29,332 nucleotides of DNA from Bacteroidota bacterium (GTDB lineage Bacteria; Bacteroidota; Bacteroidia; Chitinophagales; LD1), in assembly GCA_016715625.1 (NCBI GenBank), contig JADJZU010000034.1, forward strand, positions 1 through 29,332, given 5' to 3'. Below the pieces are notes generated by a model. That model saw only the letters and a list, made by a program, of their open reading frames with translations, made no database searches and was not told the origin of the DNA. Positions within the stretch are counted from its first letter, which is position 1, and the number at the start of each line of letters is the position of its first letter. Positions 8,538-16,136 of this stretch are shown one piece after another. The translations under genes and the position numbers were made by a program.

Positions 8538-9108
8538 GGTTTACGATAAAGCCCGGAGAGTCTTTGCACACGACTGCTGTTTTGCCAATGCGGCCCACCA
8601 GTTGCTCCAGGGTTTTTATCACCTCCGGGTCGGTGTCGGCAGCGGCAATAATTTCCACCAGCTTCATTAAGTGAGCGGGATTAAAAAAGTGCAGGCCGGC
8701 TATTCGCTGCGGGTGTGGAATACCCTGTGCTATGCGGGTGATGGGAATGGAGGAGGTGTTGCTTGTGAGCAGCGTATCGGGGGCATTGATAGCCGCCAGA
8801 GTTTGAAATAACTCGCGCTTCACTTCTATTTTTTCTACGATGGCTTCCACCACTAAATCGGCCCGCAGTGCCTGCACATCGGTGGTATATTGCACGAGTG
8901 ATAAGGCATTTGTTTTTTCCGCTTCGGTCATCTTTCCTTTTGCCACCGCAGCACTCAGGTTGTGCGTTATTTGTTGTTGCGCTTTTTCGATTTGTTGTGC
9001 TTGCACGTCAAAAAGCAGCACCTTAAACTGATGCTGCGCAAAAACCTGCGCTATGCCCAGTCCCATGGCACCCGCACCGGCTACGCCTATTGTTGCTATC
9101 TGTTTCAT
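8410..9108 (-). CDS. 3-hydroxybutyryl-CoA dehydrogenase, truncated after NAD-binding domain
   Basis: Residues 1-192 form the NAD-binding domain of 3-hydroxyacyl-CoA dehydrogenases (PF02737): GAGAMGLGIA nucleotide loop (11-20), TSNTSSIPIT with Ser119, GLHFFNPAHLMKLVE with His140 and Glu152, and DSPGFIVNRV with Asn190. These match the catalytic Ser, His, Glu and Asn of bacterial Hbd enzymes. The C-terminal dimerisation domain (PF00725, about 95 residues) is absent. After NRV (ending at 8533) the frame translates the antiparallel-free, out-of-frame sequence of the membrane-protein gene and stops at 8410. The protein would normally be about 285 residues and make or use 3-hydroxybutyryl-CoA. As drawn it is probably non-functional. 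The cause is a deletion or a misassembly. Confidence 0.85.
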   Translation of the reverse strand: MKQIATIGVAGAGAMGLGIAQVFAQHQFKVLLFDVQAQQIEKAQQQITHNLSAAVAKGKMTEAEKTNALSLVQYTTDVQALRADLVVEAIVEKIEVKRELFQTLAAINAPDTLLTSNTSSIPITRIAQGIPHPQRIAGLHFFNPAHLMKLVEIIAAADTDPEVIKTLEQLVGRIGKTAVVCKDSPGFIVNRVHAHPSRTATIERQLERPLVPAHCSGCGFVRIQSYPEQNVF

Positions 9109-9160
9109 TTCACCATTTTATCGTGCTGAAAATATCAATTCCCCGGAGGTGTTCCGGTTA

Positions 9161-9188
9161 TTGACTGTGAACTTAAAACATACTTTTG
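9161..9188 (+). promoter_or_regulatory. Bacteroidota sigma-A promoter for the M16 peptidase genes
   Basis: TTG at 9161-9163 and TACTTTTG at 9181-9188 (consensus TAnnTTTG) are separated by 17 bases, a normal Bacteroidota -33/-7 arrangement. The box lies 17 bases before the chosen ATG at 9206 and supports that start over the upstream in-frame ATG at 9053. Confidence 0.65.
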
Positions 9189-9205
9189 CCCTCCCAATTT
9201 TTGCT

Positions 9206-10450
9206 ATGATAAAATTTGAAGAAAAAACACTGGCCAATGGGCTCAAAGTGATTGTGCATGAAGACCACGCCACCAGTATGGCGGTTGTCAACGTGCTGTA
9301 TAAAGTAGGCTCGCGCGATGAAGAGGAAACGCAAACCGGCTTTGCGCATTTGTTTGAACATTTCATGTTTGAAGGTTCGGTGCATGTTCCGGAGTTTGAC
9401 ACGCCTTTGCAAAATGCCGGAGGCGAAAACAATGCATTCACGTCCACCGACATTACCAATTACTACGACATTCTGCCGGCCAATAATCTGGAAACAGCTT
9501 TCTGGTTGGAGAGCGACCGCATGCTTTCGCTGGCCTTTGATGAAGAAAGCCTGAATACGCAAAAGAATGTGGTGATGGAAGAGTTTAAAGAGCATTACAT
9601 CAATCAACCGTATGGCGATGTGTGGCACAAATTAACGGCCCTGGCCTACACCACACACCCGTATCGCTGGCCGGTGATTGGCTTAACGCTGGACCACATC
9701 GAGCAAGTGCAGATGGAGAGTGCCAAGCAGTTTTTCTATAAATATTACCGGCCCAATAATGCGGTGCTGGTGGTAGCCGGACATGTAAAAGCCGGGGAGG
9801 TGTTTGCCCTGGCCGAAAAATGGTTTGGCGAAATACCCTCCGGAGAACCGATTGTGAGAAACATACCACAGGAAGCCCCGCAGACAGTTCCCCGATTGCT
9901 GGAGGTAACAGCCGATGTGCCGGTGAATGCGATTTACAAGGCTTACAAGATGTGCGCGCGCAATCATGCCGATTATCATGCGGCCGATTTGCTCCGCGAT
10001 ATTTTGAGCACTGGTGATTCTTCGCGCTTGTATAATGAACTGGTAAAAGAGCAAAAACTATTCAGCAGCGTCAGCGCTTATATGACCGAGAGCATAGACG
10101 AAGGTCTGTTTATGATAGAAGGAAAACTGCAAGAGCAGGTGTCCATGCAGCAGGCGAGCGATGCCATTGAAGCCGTGTTGCAAAACATGGTGCAGGTGGC
10201 CATTGACGAAACAGAGCTTACTAAAGTGAAGAATAAAATAGAGAGTTATCTGCTGTTTGGCGAAGTGAACATACTGAACCGCGCCATGAACCTGGCTTTT
10301 TTTGAAATGCTGGGTCATGCTGGCTGGGCCAATGAAGAATTGGATAAATACCGCGCGGTCACTGCACCCCAAATGCAGCGTGTGGCATCCGAAATTTTCA
10401 GACCGGAAGTATGTAATACGCTTCACTATTTCGCTGCTGCTAAAAACTAA
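9206..10450 (+). CDS. M16 family zinc peptidase, catalytic subunit
   Basis: Pitrilysin-type insulinase-family peptidase of 414 residues. The inverted zinc motif HLFEH is at residues 48-52 (H48, E51, H52), with the third ligand Glu125 in NVVMEEFKEH, and the domain continues with the usual LTLDHIEQV and ADLLRDILSTGDSSRLYNEL. The start at 9206 (MIKFEEKTLANG) is chosen because the upstream extension lacks family similarity and contains the promoter. There is no clear signal peptide. It is followed after 36 bp by an M16 homologue without the zinc motif; together they should form a heterodimer that closes around unfolded peptides, as known for two-subunit M16B proteases. Confidence 0.93.
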   Translation: MIKFEEKTLANGLKVIVHEDHATSMAVVNVLYKVGSRDEEETQTGFAHLFEHFMFEGSVHVPEFDTPLQNAGGENNAFTSTDITNYYDILPANNLETAFWLESDRMLSLAFDEESLNTQKNVVMEEFKEHYINQPYGDVWHKLTALAYTTHPYRWPVIGLTLDHIEQVQMESAKQFFYKYYRPNNAVLVVAGHVKAGEVFALAEKWFGEIPSGEPIVRNIPQEAPQTVPRLLEVTADVPVNAIYKAYKMCARNHADYHAADLLRDILSTGDSSRLYNELVKEQKLFSSVSAYMTESIDEGLFMIEGKLQEQVSMQQASDAIEAVLQNMVQVAIDETELTKVKNKIESYLLFGEVNILNRAMNLAFFEMLGHAGWANEELDKYRAVTAPQMQRVASEIFRPEVCNTLHYFAAAKN

Positions 10451-10486
10451 TGGCCTCCTTTTCAAAAATCATTAACGAATAATTCC

Positions 10487-11758
10487 ATGAATAGAACAAT
10501 AGCCCCGGACATACAAGCGATAGATCATGTGTCTCTACCCAAAGTGGAGAGCATCACTTTAGATAACGGAGTGCCGGTGTATGGCATCAATGCCGGAGAG
10601 CAGGACGTAGTAAAGGTGGAGTTGATTTTCAAAGCCGGTAAATGGTATGAAGAAAAAAACTTAGTGGCCGATTACACCAACCGTATGCTCCGCGAAGGCA
10701 CTACGCGCCACACGGCCCGTCAATTAGCCGATACGTTTGACTATTACGGGGCCAATATTCATTATGGAGCGGGTTTTGAAACCGGAGGCGCTACGCTGTA
10801 TTCATTGACCAAGCAAACCGAGCATTTGTTACCTCTTTTGTTTGAAGTATTTACAGAATCCACGTTTCCGGAAAATGAACTGGCTACCATCCTCAGCAAC
10901 CGCAAGCAACGCTTACTCGTTGATTTAAAGAAGAACGAGTTCGTGGCCAACCGACAGTTTGTGCAGGCATTGTTTGGACCCGTGCATCCATATGGACGCG
11001 TAACCGAGTTTGCTGATTTTGACCAGTTAACTTTACCGGATTTAAAGGCGTTTTATGAGCATCAGTATAACGCCAGTAACCTCACCATTCTGGTGTCGGG
11101 AAAGTTTGACGATGCTCTGTTGAAACAACTGAATCTGTTATTTGGCAGCGCAGCATTTAAGGGCCCCGCAGCCGATGTTACTCTATCGCACGCGGTCTCG
11201 CCTGCTGCTGAACTGGTTCATCATATCGAGAAAGCCGACTCGGTGCAAACGGCTATCATTCTGGGCAACCATGCTATTAATAAACATCATCCCGATTTCT
11301 TAAAGCTCTCGGTATTGAACACGGTGTTTGGTGGATATTTCGGTTCGCGACTGATGAGCAACATCCGCGAAGAAAAGGGCTACACCTATGGTATTCATTC
11401 CTCCTTTGTTTCTTATCCGCATGCCGGCTTTATGGAGATATCGAGCGAAGTAGGCAAAGATGTGAAAGAGGCTACGCTCACCGAAATAGAAAAGGAAATT
11501 CAACTGCTGCGCACCGAATTGATAGAGGAGGAAGAACTGCAAGTGGTGAAGAACTATATGAGCGGCAGAATTTTGCGGAGTGTGGACGGCCCCATTAAAT
11601 ATTCCGAGACCTTCAAGGGCTTGTTGCTCTATAACCAAACGCCCGATTACATCCATCAATTACTGCGCACTATCCGCGAGGTAACCGCAGAGGAGTTGCT
11701 GCAACTGGCGCAGCAATATCTTGATTACGACAAGATGTATAAAGTTACGGTCGGTTAA
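10487..11758 (+). CDS. M16 family peptidase-like protein, non-catalytic subunit
   Basis: A 423-residue M16 homologue. At the place of HxxEH it has RMLREGTTRHTARQLAD, so the zinc ligands are missing. The C-terminal half keeps the substrate-binding Arg-Tyr motif in GSRLMSNIREEKGYTYG (about residues 286-302). This is the standard division of labour in M16B pairs: one subunit holds zinc, the other the R/Y pair. It is co-transcribed with the catalytic subunit. It ends at 11758, immediately beside the stop of the convergent lipoprotein gene (11759), so no space is left for a terminator. Confidence 0.92.
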   Translation: MNRTIAPDIQAIDHVSLPKVESITLDNGVPVYGINAGEQDVVKVELIFKAGKWYEEKNLVADYTNRMLREGTTRHTARQLADTFDYYGANIHYGAGFETGGATLYSLTKQTEHLLPLLFEVFTESTFPENELATILSNRKQRLLVDLKKNEFVANRQFVQALFGPVHPYGRVTEFADFDQLTLPDLKAFYEHQYNASNLTILVSGKFDDALLKQLNLLFGSAAFKGPAADVTLSHAVSPAAELVHHIEKADSVQTAIILGNHAINKHHPDFLKLSVLNTVFGGYFGSRLMSNIREEKGYTYGIHSSFVSYPHAGFMEISSEVGKDVKEATLTEIEKEIQLLRTELIEEEELQVVKNYMSGRILRSVDGPIKYSETFKGLLLYNQTPDYIHQLLRTIREVTAEELLQLAQQYLDYDKMYKVTVG

Positions 11759-12148
11759 TTACGGATTCACCGTAATGCTGATAATGTCTTCGGCTGTGTG
11801 GCTTTCATGATCTTCAGCCGCTGCTTCCAGCGAATATACCTGCGTGCCGGACACCGGTGGTATCACAATCAACGTATCTATCGTGTAGGTCTTGATGGCA
11901 TGCACATACGGATAGAGCCCCAGTGCAATATTTGCCCCTTGTCTGATTTCCAGTTTCATTTCGTGCAGGTCATCATTGTCGGAAGCAGTTACTTTTAAAG
12001 CCAGCGTATCTCCGGAGTTAAAAACGGCTCCGTCTGCCGGAGATAGAATCTCAATTTTAATGTCTTCCTCATTCTTGTTTTTGTTGCAGGAAGAAATGGT
12101 CCATAAGGCAGTGCACAAAGTAAGTGCGGTGAGAAATGTAGTTTTCAT
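11759..12148 (-). CDS. Short lipoprotein, DUF4625-like, last gene of the copper locus
   Basis: A 129-residue lipoprotein: signal peptide with lipobox ISSC (about residues 18-21) followed by NKNKNEED. The mature part reads as one Ig-like beta-sandwich (IEILSPADGAVFNSGDTL, LKVTASDNDDLHEMKLEI, and a final AEDHESHTAEDIISITV), with several His and acidic residues. This resembles DUF4625-type Bacteroidota lipoproteins; I am not certain of the family. It begins 9 bp after the di-heme peroxidase stop, so it is the last gene of the same transcription unit. A metal-related periplasmic role is inferred from the context only. Confidence 0.75.
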   Translation of the reverse strand: MKTTFLTALTLCTALWTISSCNKNKNEEDIKIEILSPADGAVFNSGDTLALKVTASDNDDLHEMKLEIRQGANIALGLYPYVHAIKTYTIDTLIVIPPVSGTQVYSLEAAAEDHESHTAEDIISITVNP

Positions 12149-12157
12149 AGTAGTATT

Positions 12158-13183
12158 TTATTGTTCGGCAAATCTTCGGTCGGTGATAAAAGTATCATCT
12201 GTCAGGGTTTTTAGAAACAGAATTATTTTTTGCTGTTCGTTAGCCGACAGCGGAATACCTACAACGCCATTTTTGTTTAATAGTGTGTCTAGGGTGGCTG
12301 AAACTTTCACTCCGCTGTTATAGTGCTCCAAAACCTGCTCCAGGGTTTGAAAACTACCATCGTGCATATAGGGCTTTGTTTTTTCGAGATTGCGGAGGCT
12401 GGGGGTCTTGAACTTTCCTACATCTGCAGCCTGTTGTGATATATGTGCGCGCCCGCTGTCTATGCTAAAGTTGTCTTTGATACCATTGTTATGAAACTTG
12501 TAATCGGTAAACAGGTCGGTGCTGTGACAGCTGCTGCATTTTGCCTGAAACAAATTATATCCTTCCAGTTCATCCGCTGATAAGCTACCGCCTTCATTTC
12601 TCTTCCATTTGTCGTAGCGGCTATTGGCGCTTACCAGGCAATTCATAAACTGACTCATGGCCTGTAACATTCTGGCACTGGTAATGTCTTCGGTGCCAAA
12701 TGCAGCTTTAAATAATTTAGGATACGCACTGCTGGTTTTTACTTTCTGCACAGCCTGGGCAAACTCCAAATCCATTTCCACAGGGTTTTCGATGGGGGCA
12801 ATGGGCAATAAATCCAATTGATTAATACCGCCATCCCACATAAACTCATCGCTCCATGCTACATTCATTACCGGTGGTGAGTTTCGCTTGCCCAGCAAAT
12901 TGTCAATGCCGTGGCTGACGGCATGCCCATGATGCGTAAACGAGGAGAAAGAGATGTGGCAACTGCCGCAGCTTGTGGAGTTATCGCGCGATAAAATGGG
13001 GTCGTAAAACAACTTCCGGCCCAGTTCAAAACCGGCTGTAGTTACGGGGTTGTTGTTGAAATTATACTTAGGTGCCGGAAAGTTGGAGGGCTGATAAAAC
13101 GAAACATCCTCTTTGGTATTCTCTTTATTGCAACCGGCTACCAACACCATTAGTGCGAGTATAAACTGCCATCTCTTTTTCAT
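12158..13183 (-). CDS. Di-heme cytochrome c peroxidase (MbnH/CcpA/MauG family)
   Basis: A 341-residue lipoprotein-like exported protein (signal with VAGC at about 16-19). It has two haem c sites: CGSCH (about residues 72-76) and CSSCH (about 217-221), each followed by conserved family sequence, and a PYMHDGSFQTLEQVLEHY motif near residue 275 in the second haem domain. These are features of bacterial cytochrome c peroxidases and of MbnH, the MauG-like enzyme that oxidises a tryptophan of MbnP to kynurenine. The gene upstream encodes an MbnP-like protein, which favours an MbnH-type role over simple H2O2 removal. A terminator hairpin separates the two genes. Confidence 0.92.
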   Translation of the reverse strand: MKKRWQFILALMVLVAGCNKENTKEDVSFYQPSNFPAPKYNFNNNPVTTAGFELGRKLFYDPILSRDNSTSCGSCHISFSSFTHHGHAVSHGIDNLLGKRNSPPVMNVAWSDEFMWDGGINQLDLLPIAPIENPVEMDLEFAQAVQKVKTSSAYPKLFKAAFGTEDITSARMLQAMSQFMNCLVSANSRYDKWKRNEGGSLSADELEGYNLFQAKCSSCHSTDLFTDYKFHNNGIKDNFSIDSGRAHISQQAADVGKFKTPSLRNLEKTKPYMHDGSFQTLEQVLEHYNSGVKVSATLDTLLNKNGVVGIPLSANEQQKIILFLKTLTDDTFITDRRFAEQ

Positions 13184-13195
13184 AAACCAGATGTT

Positions 13196-13232
13196 TTAAA
13201 AATGAGCCGATGTCGGCCAGCGACATCGGCTC
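13196..13232 (-). terminator. Intrinsic terminator between MbnP-like and peroxidase genes
   Basis: Perfect 12-bp inverted repeat (13204-13215 with 13221-13232, 5-base loop) followed on the - strand by ATTTTTAAAA. It lies 17 bp after the MbnP-like stop and 21 bp before the peroxidase start. It should limit read-through into the peroxidase and lipoprotein genes. Confidence 0.85.
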
Positions 13233-13248
13233 CGGATTCTATAAATTA

Positions 13249-14043
13249 TTAATGCTCGTTGTGCACGTGATCGAGGGTAAACATATCGGCATAGTTATCG
13301 GCAATCATAGCGCCCATAGCCGGCATGTGTATCACTGCGCCTGAGGCAATGCTATAGTTCATTGGCGAGGTGAATGCCTGCAATACATCGGCATAAATGT
13401 GTGCTTCCGGGCTATGTCCTTCGCCCACTTCCATTGCTTCAGCTGATGTGATAGACACATTGCGGATGTTATTGGTCATAGGGGAAGAATAACCACCGTA
13501 TCCACCGATGTGATACATAAACACATTACCTACTTCGGTTGACTGCGGAGAGGTGCCCTCTATTTTATAGAAAATGTATCCGCTATTCCAGCTCCAATAC
13601 ATGTCAGCTCCTACACCGGCAGGGTCCAAATCTCCGGTACGCTGCGACACATCCGTGGTGCTGCGCAGGCTGTCTACACCAATAATGTATTTGATACCGG
13701 TGTATTTGCCGGCAGGGATGTCAGCCAGGGTAATGGAGTTGCTGCCTGATACCGCTGCATCTACCAAATGATAGGTGCCGGCTTGTGGTACTACATACTC
13801 ACTGCCATCATCTTTCACCAATACAAAATTGCTGACATAATACTTAAACGTAGAGAAATTGACGGTGTCTCCGCCTGCAGTTACATAATTGGTGCCGAAA
13901 GCAAATGGAGCTGAACCCGCACGGTTTTCCAAATCAATGGTCACAGGACCTTTGCCGGTGAGTGCATCATGGTCTTCGGGTTTGCAGGAGGAGATAATAG
14001 TTAAAGCGCTCAACAAGGCTGCGAATAAGAAAGACTGTTTCAT
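13249..14043 (-). CDS. MbnP-family copper-binding lipoprotein
   Basis: A 264-residue protein with lipobox ISSC (17-20). The mature protein matches the MbnP family (PF20243): GPVTIDLENRAGSAPFAFG, then FSTFKYYVSNFVLVKDDG (about 63-80), IPAGKYTGIKYIIGVDSL (109-126) and the strongly conserved MYWSWNSGYIFYKIEG (148-163) with Trp150 and Trp152. In characterised MbnP a tryptophan is oxidised to kynurenine by MbnH and helps bind copper; one of these two tryptophans is a candidate, which is inference. The C-terminus is rich in Met and His (HMPAMGAM ... HVHNEH), suitable for Cu(I)/Cu(II). It sits between the outer-membrane barrel gene and the di-heme peroxidase gene. Confidence 0.9.
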   Translation of the reverse strand: MKQSFLFAALLSALTIISSCKPEDHDALTGKGPVTIDLENRAGSAPFAFGTNYVTAGGDTVNFSTFKYYVSNFVLVKDDGSEYVVPQAGTYHLVDAAVSGSNSITLADIPAGKYTGIKYIIGVDSLRSTTDVSQRTGDLDPAGVGADMYWSWNSGYIFYKIEGTSPQSTEVGNVFMYHIGGYGGYSSPMTNNIRNVSITSAEAMEVGEGHSPEAHIYADVLQAFTSPMNYSIASGAVIHMPAMGAMIADNYADMFTLDHVHNEH

Positions 14044-14972
14044 TGTTTGATTGATTTTTTTGTGGTTGAAAAATTATAGAACACACCTGCTTCGAAATTG
14101 AATTTGTTCTTGTTTTCGCCATACCAGTTCAGCCGGTTCATCAGCGCAGGTGTAAAGGCCGATGAGAACGCGAAAGCTTTGTAATAAATATCGATACCGA
14201 CCGATGTATTCAGAAAATGCCCACCGGTATAGGCCAGCACTTTTCTGTTTAATCGGTTTTGGAATTGATATTCGTAGTTGCATCCTATAGAAGGCATCAG
14301 CGAAACATCCTTTACTTCAAAAAGGTAAAAGAGATTTGCGCTGGCCTGTGTTCTATCGCCAAAGCGATATTGCTGTGGGTTAGCGGTGTTCAGACGATAC
14401 GTGCCCGAAGCATTGAAGCCAAGGCTCTTGTATCGAAGGGTGTAAATGGTATTAAAAACAAAATCAACGCTGCCGGTGCCCAATTGCAGATTGGTCATAA
14501 ACATCTTGTTTTTATCCATCGCAAAAGCACCACTGGGCAGTTTGGTTCCGGCTCCCAGGCGCAGCTGATGTTTGGTTTCCTGACCGGTGCACAGCAGTGG
14601 GTTGATCAACTGATATTGAAGCAGAAAACTGAGGTCGCCCAAGCCGTTGTTATTGGTGAGCGATGGCCCGGTTTGTTGCTGTAAAAAACTGTAGGGCATA
14701 AAGACCGACAGTTGCAGCCTCTGCGTCAAATTGAACCGTCCGAACAACTCTACCGTTTGGCTTTGCTGTTCAGTAATGCGGCCATCCAGCTCCGGGTTCA
14801 GGCTGTGCTGTTCGCTGTAAAAACTGCGATACGAATAGCGCAAGCCTATCACATGCCGGTTTAAGTTGGGCAGTATGCTGTAGTTGGCGCCCGCTCCCGT
14901 GCAGCAGCAGCTTTGCGTGTAAGATTGTGTGCTGACCACCAGTAATACCAGTGCAGCCATCCATGCTCTCAT
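14040..14972 (-). CDS. Outer-membrane beta-barrel protein with N-terminal Cys triplet
   Basis: A 310-residue exported protein. After a signal peptide (about 1-19) the mature N-terminus begins SCCCTGAGANYS, followed by about twelve amphipathic strands with aromatic girdles, such as HVIGLRYSYRSFYS and LSVFMPYSFLQQQ, ending FEAGVFYNFST. It resembles the generic 'transporter' or meta-pathway phenol-degradation-type barrels that accompany MbnP-like genes in Bacteroidota. No sequence motif fixes the substrate. The Cys triplet could bind a soft metal such as Cu(I). It overlaps the start of the MbnP-like gene by 4 bp, so the two are translationally coupled. Confidence 0.82.
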   Translation of the reverse strand: MRAWMAALVLLVVSTQSYTQSCCCTGAGANYSILPNLNRHVIGLRYSYRSFYSEQHSLNPELDGRITEQQSQTVELFGRFNLTQRLQLSVFMPYSFLQQQTGPSLTNNNGLGDLSFLLQYQLINPLLCTGQETKHQLRLGAGTKLPSGAFAMDKNKMFMTNLQLGTGSVDFVFNTIYTLRYKSLGFNASGTYRLNTANPQQYRFGDRTQASANLFYLFEVKDVSLMPSIGCNYEYQFQNRLNRKVLAYTGGHFLNTSVGIDIYYKAFAFSSAFTPALMNRLNWYGENKNKFNFEAGVFYNFSTTKKSIKQ

Positions 14973-15054
14973 GTTTGAGAATTAGTCTTTAAATAAAGGA
15001 GTTCAGCAACCCCAAAGGGCGTTAACGGCTGAATGCGTCCGCGGTAAGCGGCCC

Positions 15055-15426
15055 TTATGCTGCGGGTGGTTTCAGCAGCGTGTTGCAGGCTTCTGCCGGA
15101 ATGTGAGAAGCGCTATAGGGTATAAATTGGTAAACTGTGAAATCGGGGAAATAAGTAGCCGGTAACAACGTGTGCTCGTCCGCTATTATCTCTTCTTTTT
15201 CTTTAATAATGCCGGACGATTGTTTGCGCTCACCTTCTTCGGCTTTTTTCAATTGCTTGCTCAGGTAGCAATGCCCCTGACAGTTGCTGGCCGGATTGTT
15301 TTTGTTTTCGCACAACTGTTGAGCGATGTATTTTTTATTGATGTGGTAATAAGCCACCATCCCCACCGGCACAAAACTCTGTGCGAAAAAACTGAAAGCC
15401 AGAAAAAGGGCGAGTATGTTTTTCAA
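15055..15426 (-). CDS. Small exported Cys-rich protein of the copper locus
   Basis: A 123-residue protein with an N-terminal hydrophobic segment (about 3-26) and a short Cys cluster, LCENKNNPASNCQGHCYLSKQ (Cys at about 39, 49 and 53), followed by a charged Lys/Glu-rich helix. It resembles small Bacteroidota proteins seen next to MbnP-like and TonB receptor genes. The frame has no ATG: it opens with TTG at 15426, after a TAA five codons upstream, and the start lies in a GCATT triplet repeat. The Cys/His cluster could bind copper; this is inference. Upstream there are two palindromes (15438-15449 and 15462-15481). Confidence 0.75.
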   Translation of the reverse strand: MKNILALFLAFSFFAQSFVPVGMVAYYHINKKYIAQQLCENKNNPASNCQGHCYLSKQLKKAEEGERKQSSGIIKEKEEIIADEHTLLPATYFPDFTVYQFIPYSASHIPAEACNTLLKPPAA

Positions 15427-15437
15427 TGCAATGCAAT

Positions 15438-15449
15438 GTTACATGTAAC
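15438..15449. promoter_or_regulatory. Palindrome GTTACATGTAAC upstream of the Cys-rich gene
   Basis: Perfect 12-bp palindrome whose near edge is 11 bp upstream of the TTG start at 15426. The TACA/TGTA halves recall BlaI/CopY-type operators, but those have two bases between the halves, which are absent here. An operator role is inferred. Confidence 0.4.
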
Positions 15450-15461
15450 GGCCCGAAGCGC

Positions 15462-15481
15462 CAAATGATTGATATCATTTG
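15462..15481. promoter_or_regulatory. Palindrome CAAATGAT-TGAT-ATCATTTG, candidate operator
   Basis: Perfect 8-bp inverted repeat with a 4-bp centre, 35 bp upstream of the start of the Cys-rich gene. Its AATGAT/ATCATT halves look like Fur-family half sites. It lies between the start codon and the large hairpin at 15482. Which regulator, if any, binds is unknown. Confidence 0.4.
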
Positions 15482-15513
15482 TTCGGCAGGCGGTTTTTAA
15501 GCCGCCTGCCGAA
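15482..15513. terminator. Long GC-rich hairpin in the copper locus
   Basis: Perfect 12-bp stem (15482-15493 with 15502-15513, 8-base loop) 8 bp after the stop of the lipoprotein gene at 15522. No T run follows on the - strand, so it is either a weak terminator, an mRNA stabiliser, or a repetitive extragenic hairpin. Confidence 0.55.
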
Positions 15514-15521
15514 AAATGTTG

Positions 15522-16094
15522 TTATTGTATCTGCACCGGGAAGGTGACCTCCACATCCGTGTCGCCCGGGTTGGGGGTTCCGTCTTTGATGCCCGGCTGG
15601 TGCCGGAGGGTAATCTGCACCGTGCTGCTGCCTGCAGAGGCGCTGCGCCAATACGATTGCAAGCCGAGCGGCAGCGGTGGTGTGTTATTGTCGTAGTCGG
15701 TAATGCGGAAAGTAAGACTGTTGGCTGGTGTGCTGAAAATAATCAAATGGTCGTTGCTTTCGGCTGCAATGTTTGGAGTTATATCCTCTGCGGGGCTCAC
15801 CGATTCGTTGAGGAACTTCAGTTCTGCCAGGTAGGTGATGTTGGCGGAGAGCCGAAGGGTATCTAACTGTTCGGGTAAGCCATCGCCATCGGCATCTTTA
15901 AATTGAAAAGTGCCGGCAGCGGTTCCGGTGGCCGAGTCGGTGAACGTTACCCGAAGCGTGGTAATCAGTTCATTTTCACCGGCACATTCCGGGTCGTTGG
16001 GATTTCTTTCGCAAACGGGTTTGCAGGCATGCAGCAAAATAGTCAAGCTCAGCAGGGTGATTGCAGAGAGGCGGTTGAAGGTTGTATTTTTCAT
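15522..16094 (-). CDS. Lipoprotein accessory to the TonB receptor (type 1 periplasmic binding fold-like)
   Basis: A 190-residue lipoprotein with lipobox LLHAC (about 20-24) and the short linker KPVCERNPNDPECAGENE. The mature part reads ELITTLRVTFTDSATG, FQFKDADGDGLPEQLDTL, TYLAELKFLNESVSPAEDI, and ends GDTDVEVTFPVQIQ. This pattern matches Bacteroidota proteins that are often annotated 'type 1 periplasmic binding fold superfamily' and that sit beside TonB receptors. It could bind substrate at the cell surface or in the periplasm. It starts 42 bp after the receptor stop and is in the same transcription unit. Two Cys outside the lipobox are a minor oddity. Confidence 0.78.
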   Translation of the reverse strand: MKNTTFNRLSAITLLSLTILLHACKPVCERNPNDPECAGENELITTLRVTFTDSATGTAAGTFQFKDADGDGLPEQLDTLRLSANITYLAELKFLNESVSPAEDITPNIAAESNDHLIIFSTPANSLTFRITDYDNNTPPLPLGLQSYWRSASAGSSTVQITLRHQPGIKDGTPNPGDTDVEVTFPVQIQ

Positions 16095-16136
16095 GTTGTA
16101 AATGGTTTAAATGATTTTTTAAAGAATGAATGGGCA

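Noticed and set aside
9053..9205. N-terminal extension of the M16 peptidase
   Set aside because: A promoter with correct spacing (9161-9188) lies inside it, and family members start at MIKFEEK.
10487..11758. Active second M16 peptidase
   Set aside because: The HxxEH zinc motif is missing, so it is the non-catalytic subunit.
12158..14043. Methanobactin biosynthesis locus
   Set aside because: MbnP- and MbnH-like genes are present, but there is no precursor peptide or MbnB/MbnC-like gene in the window.
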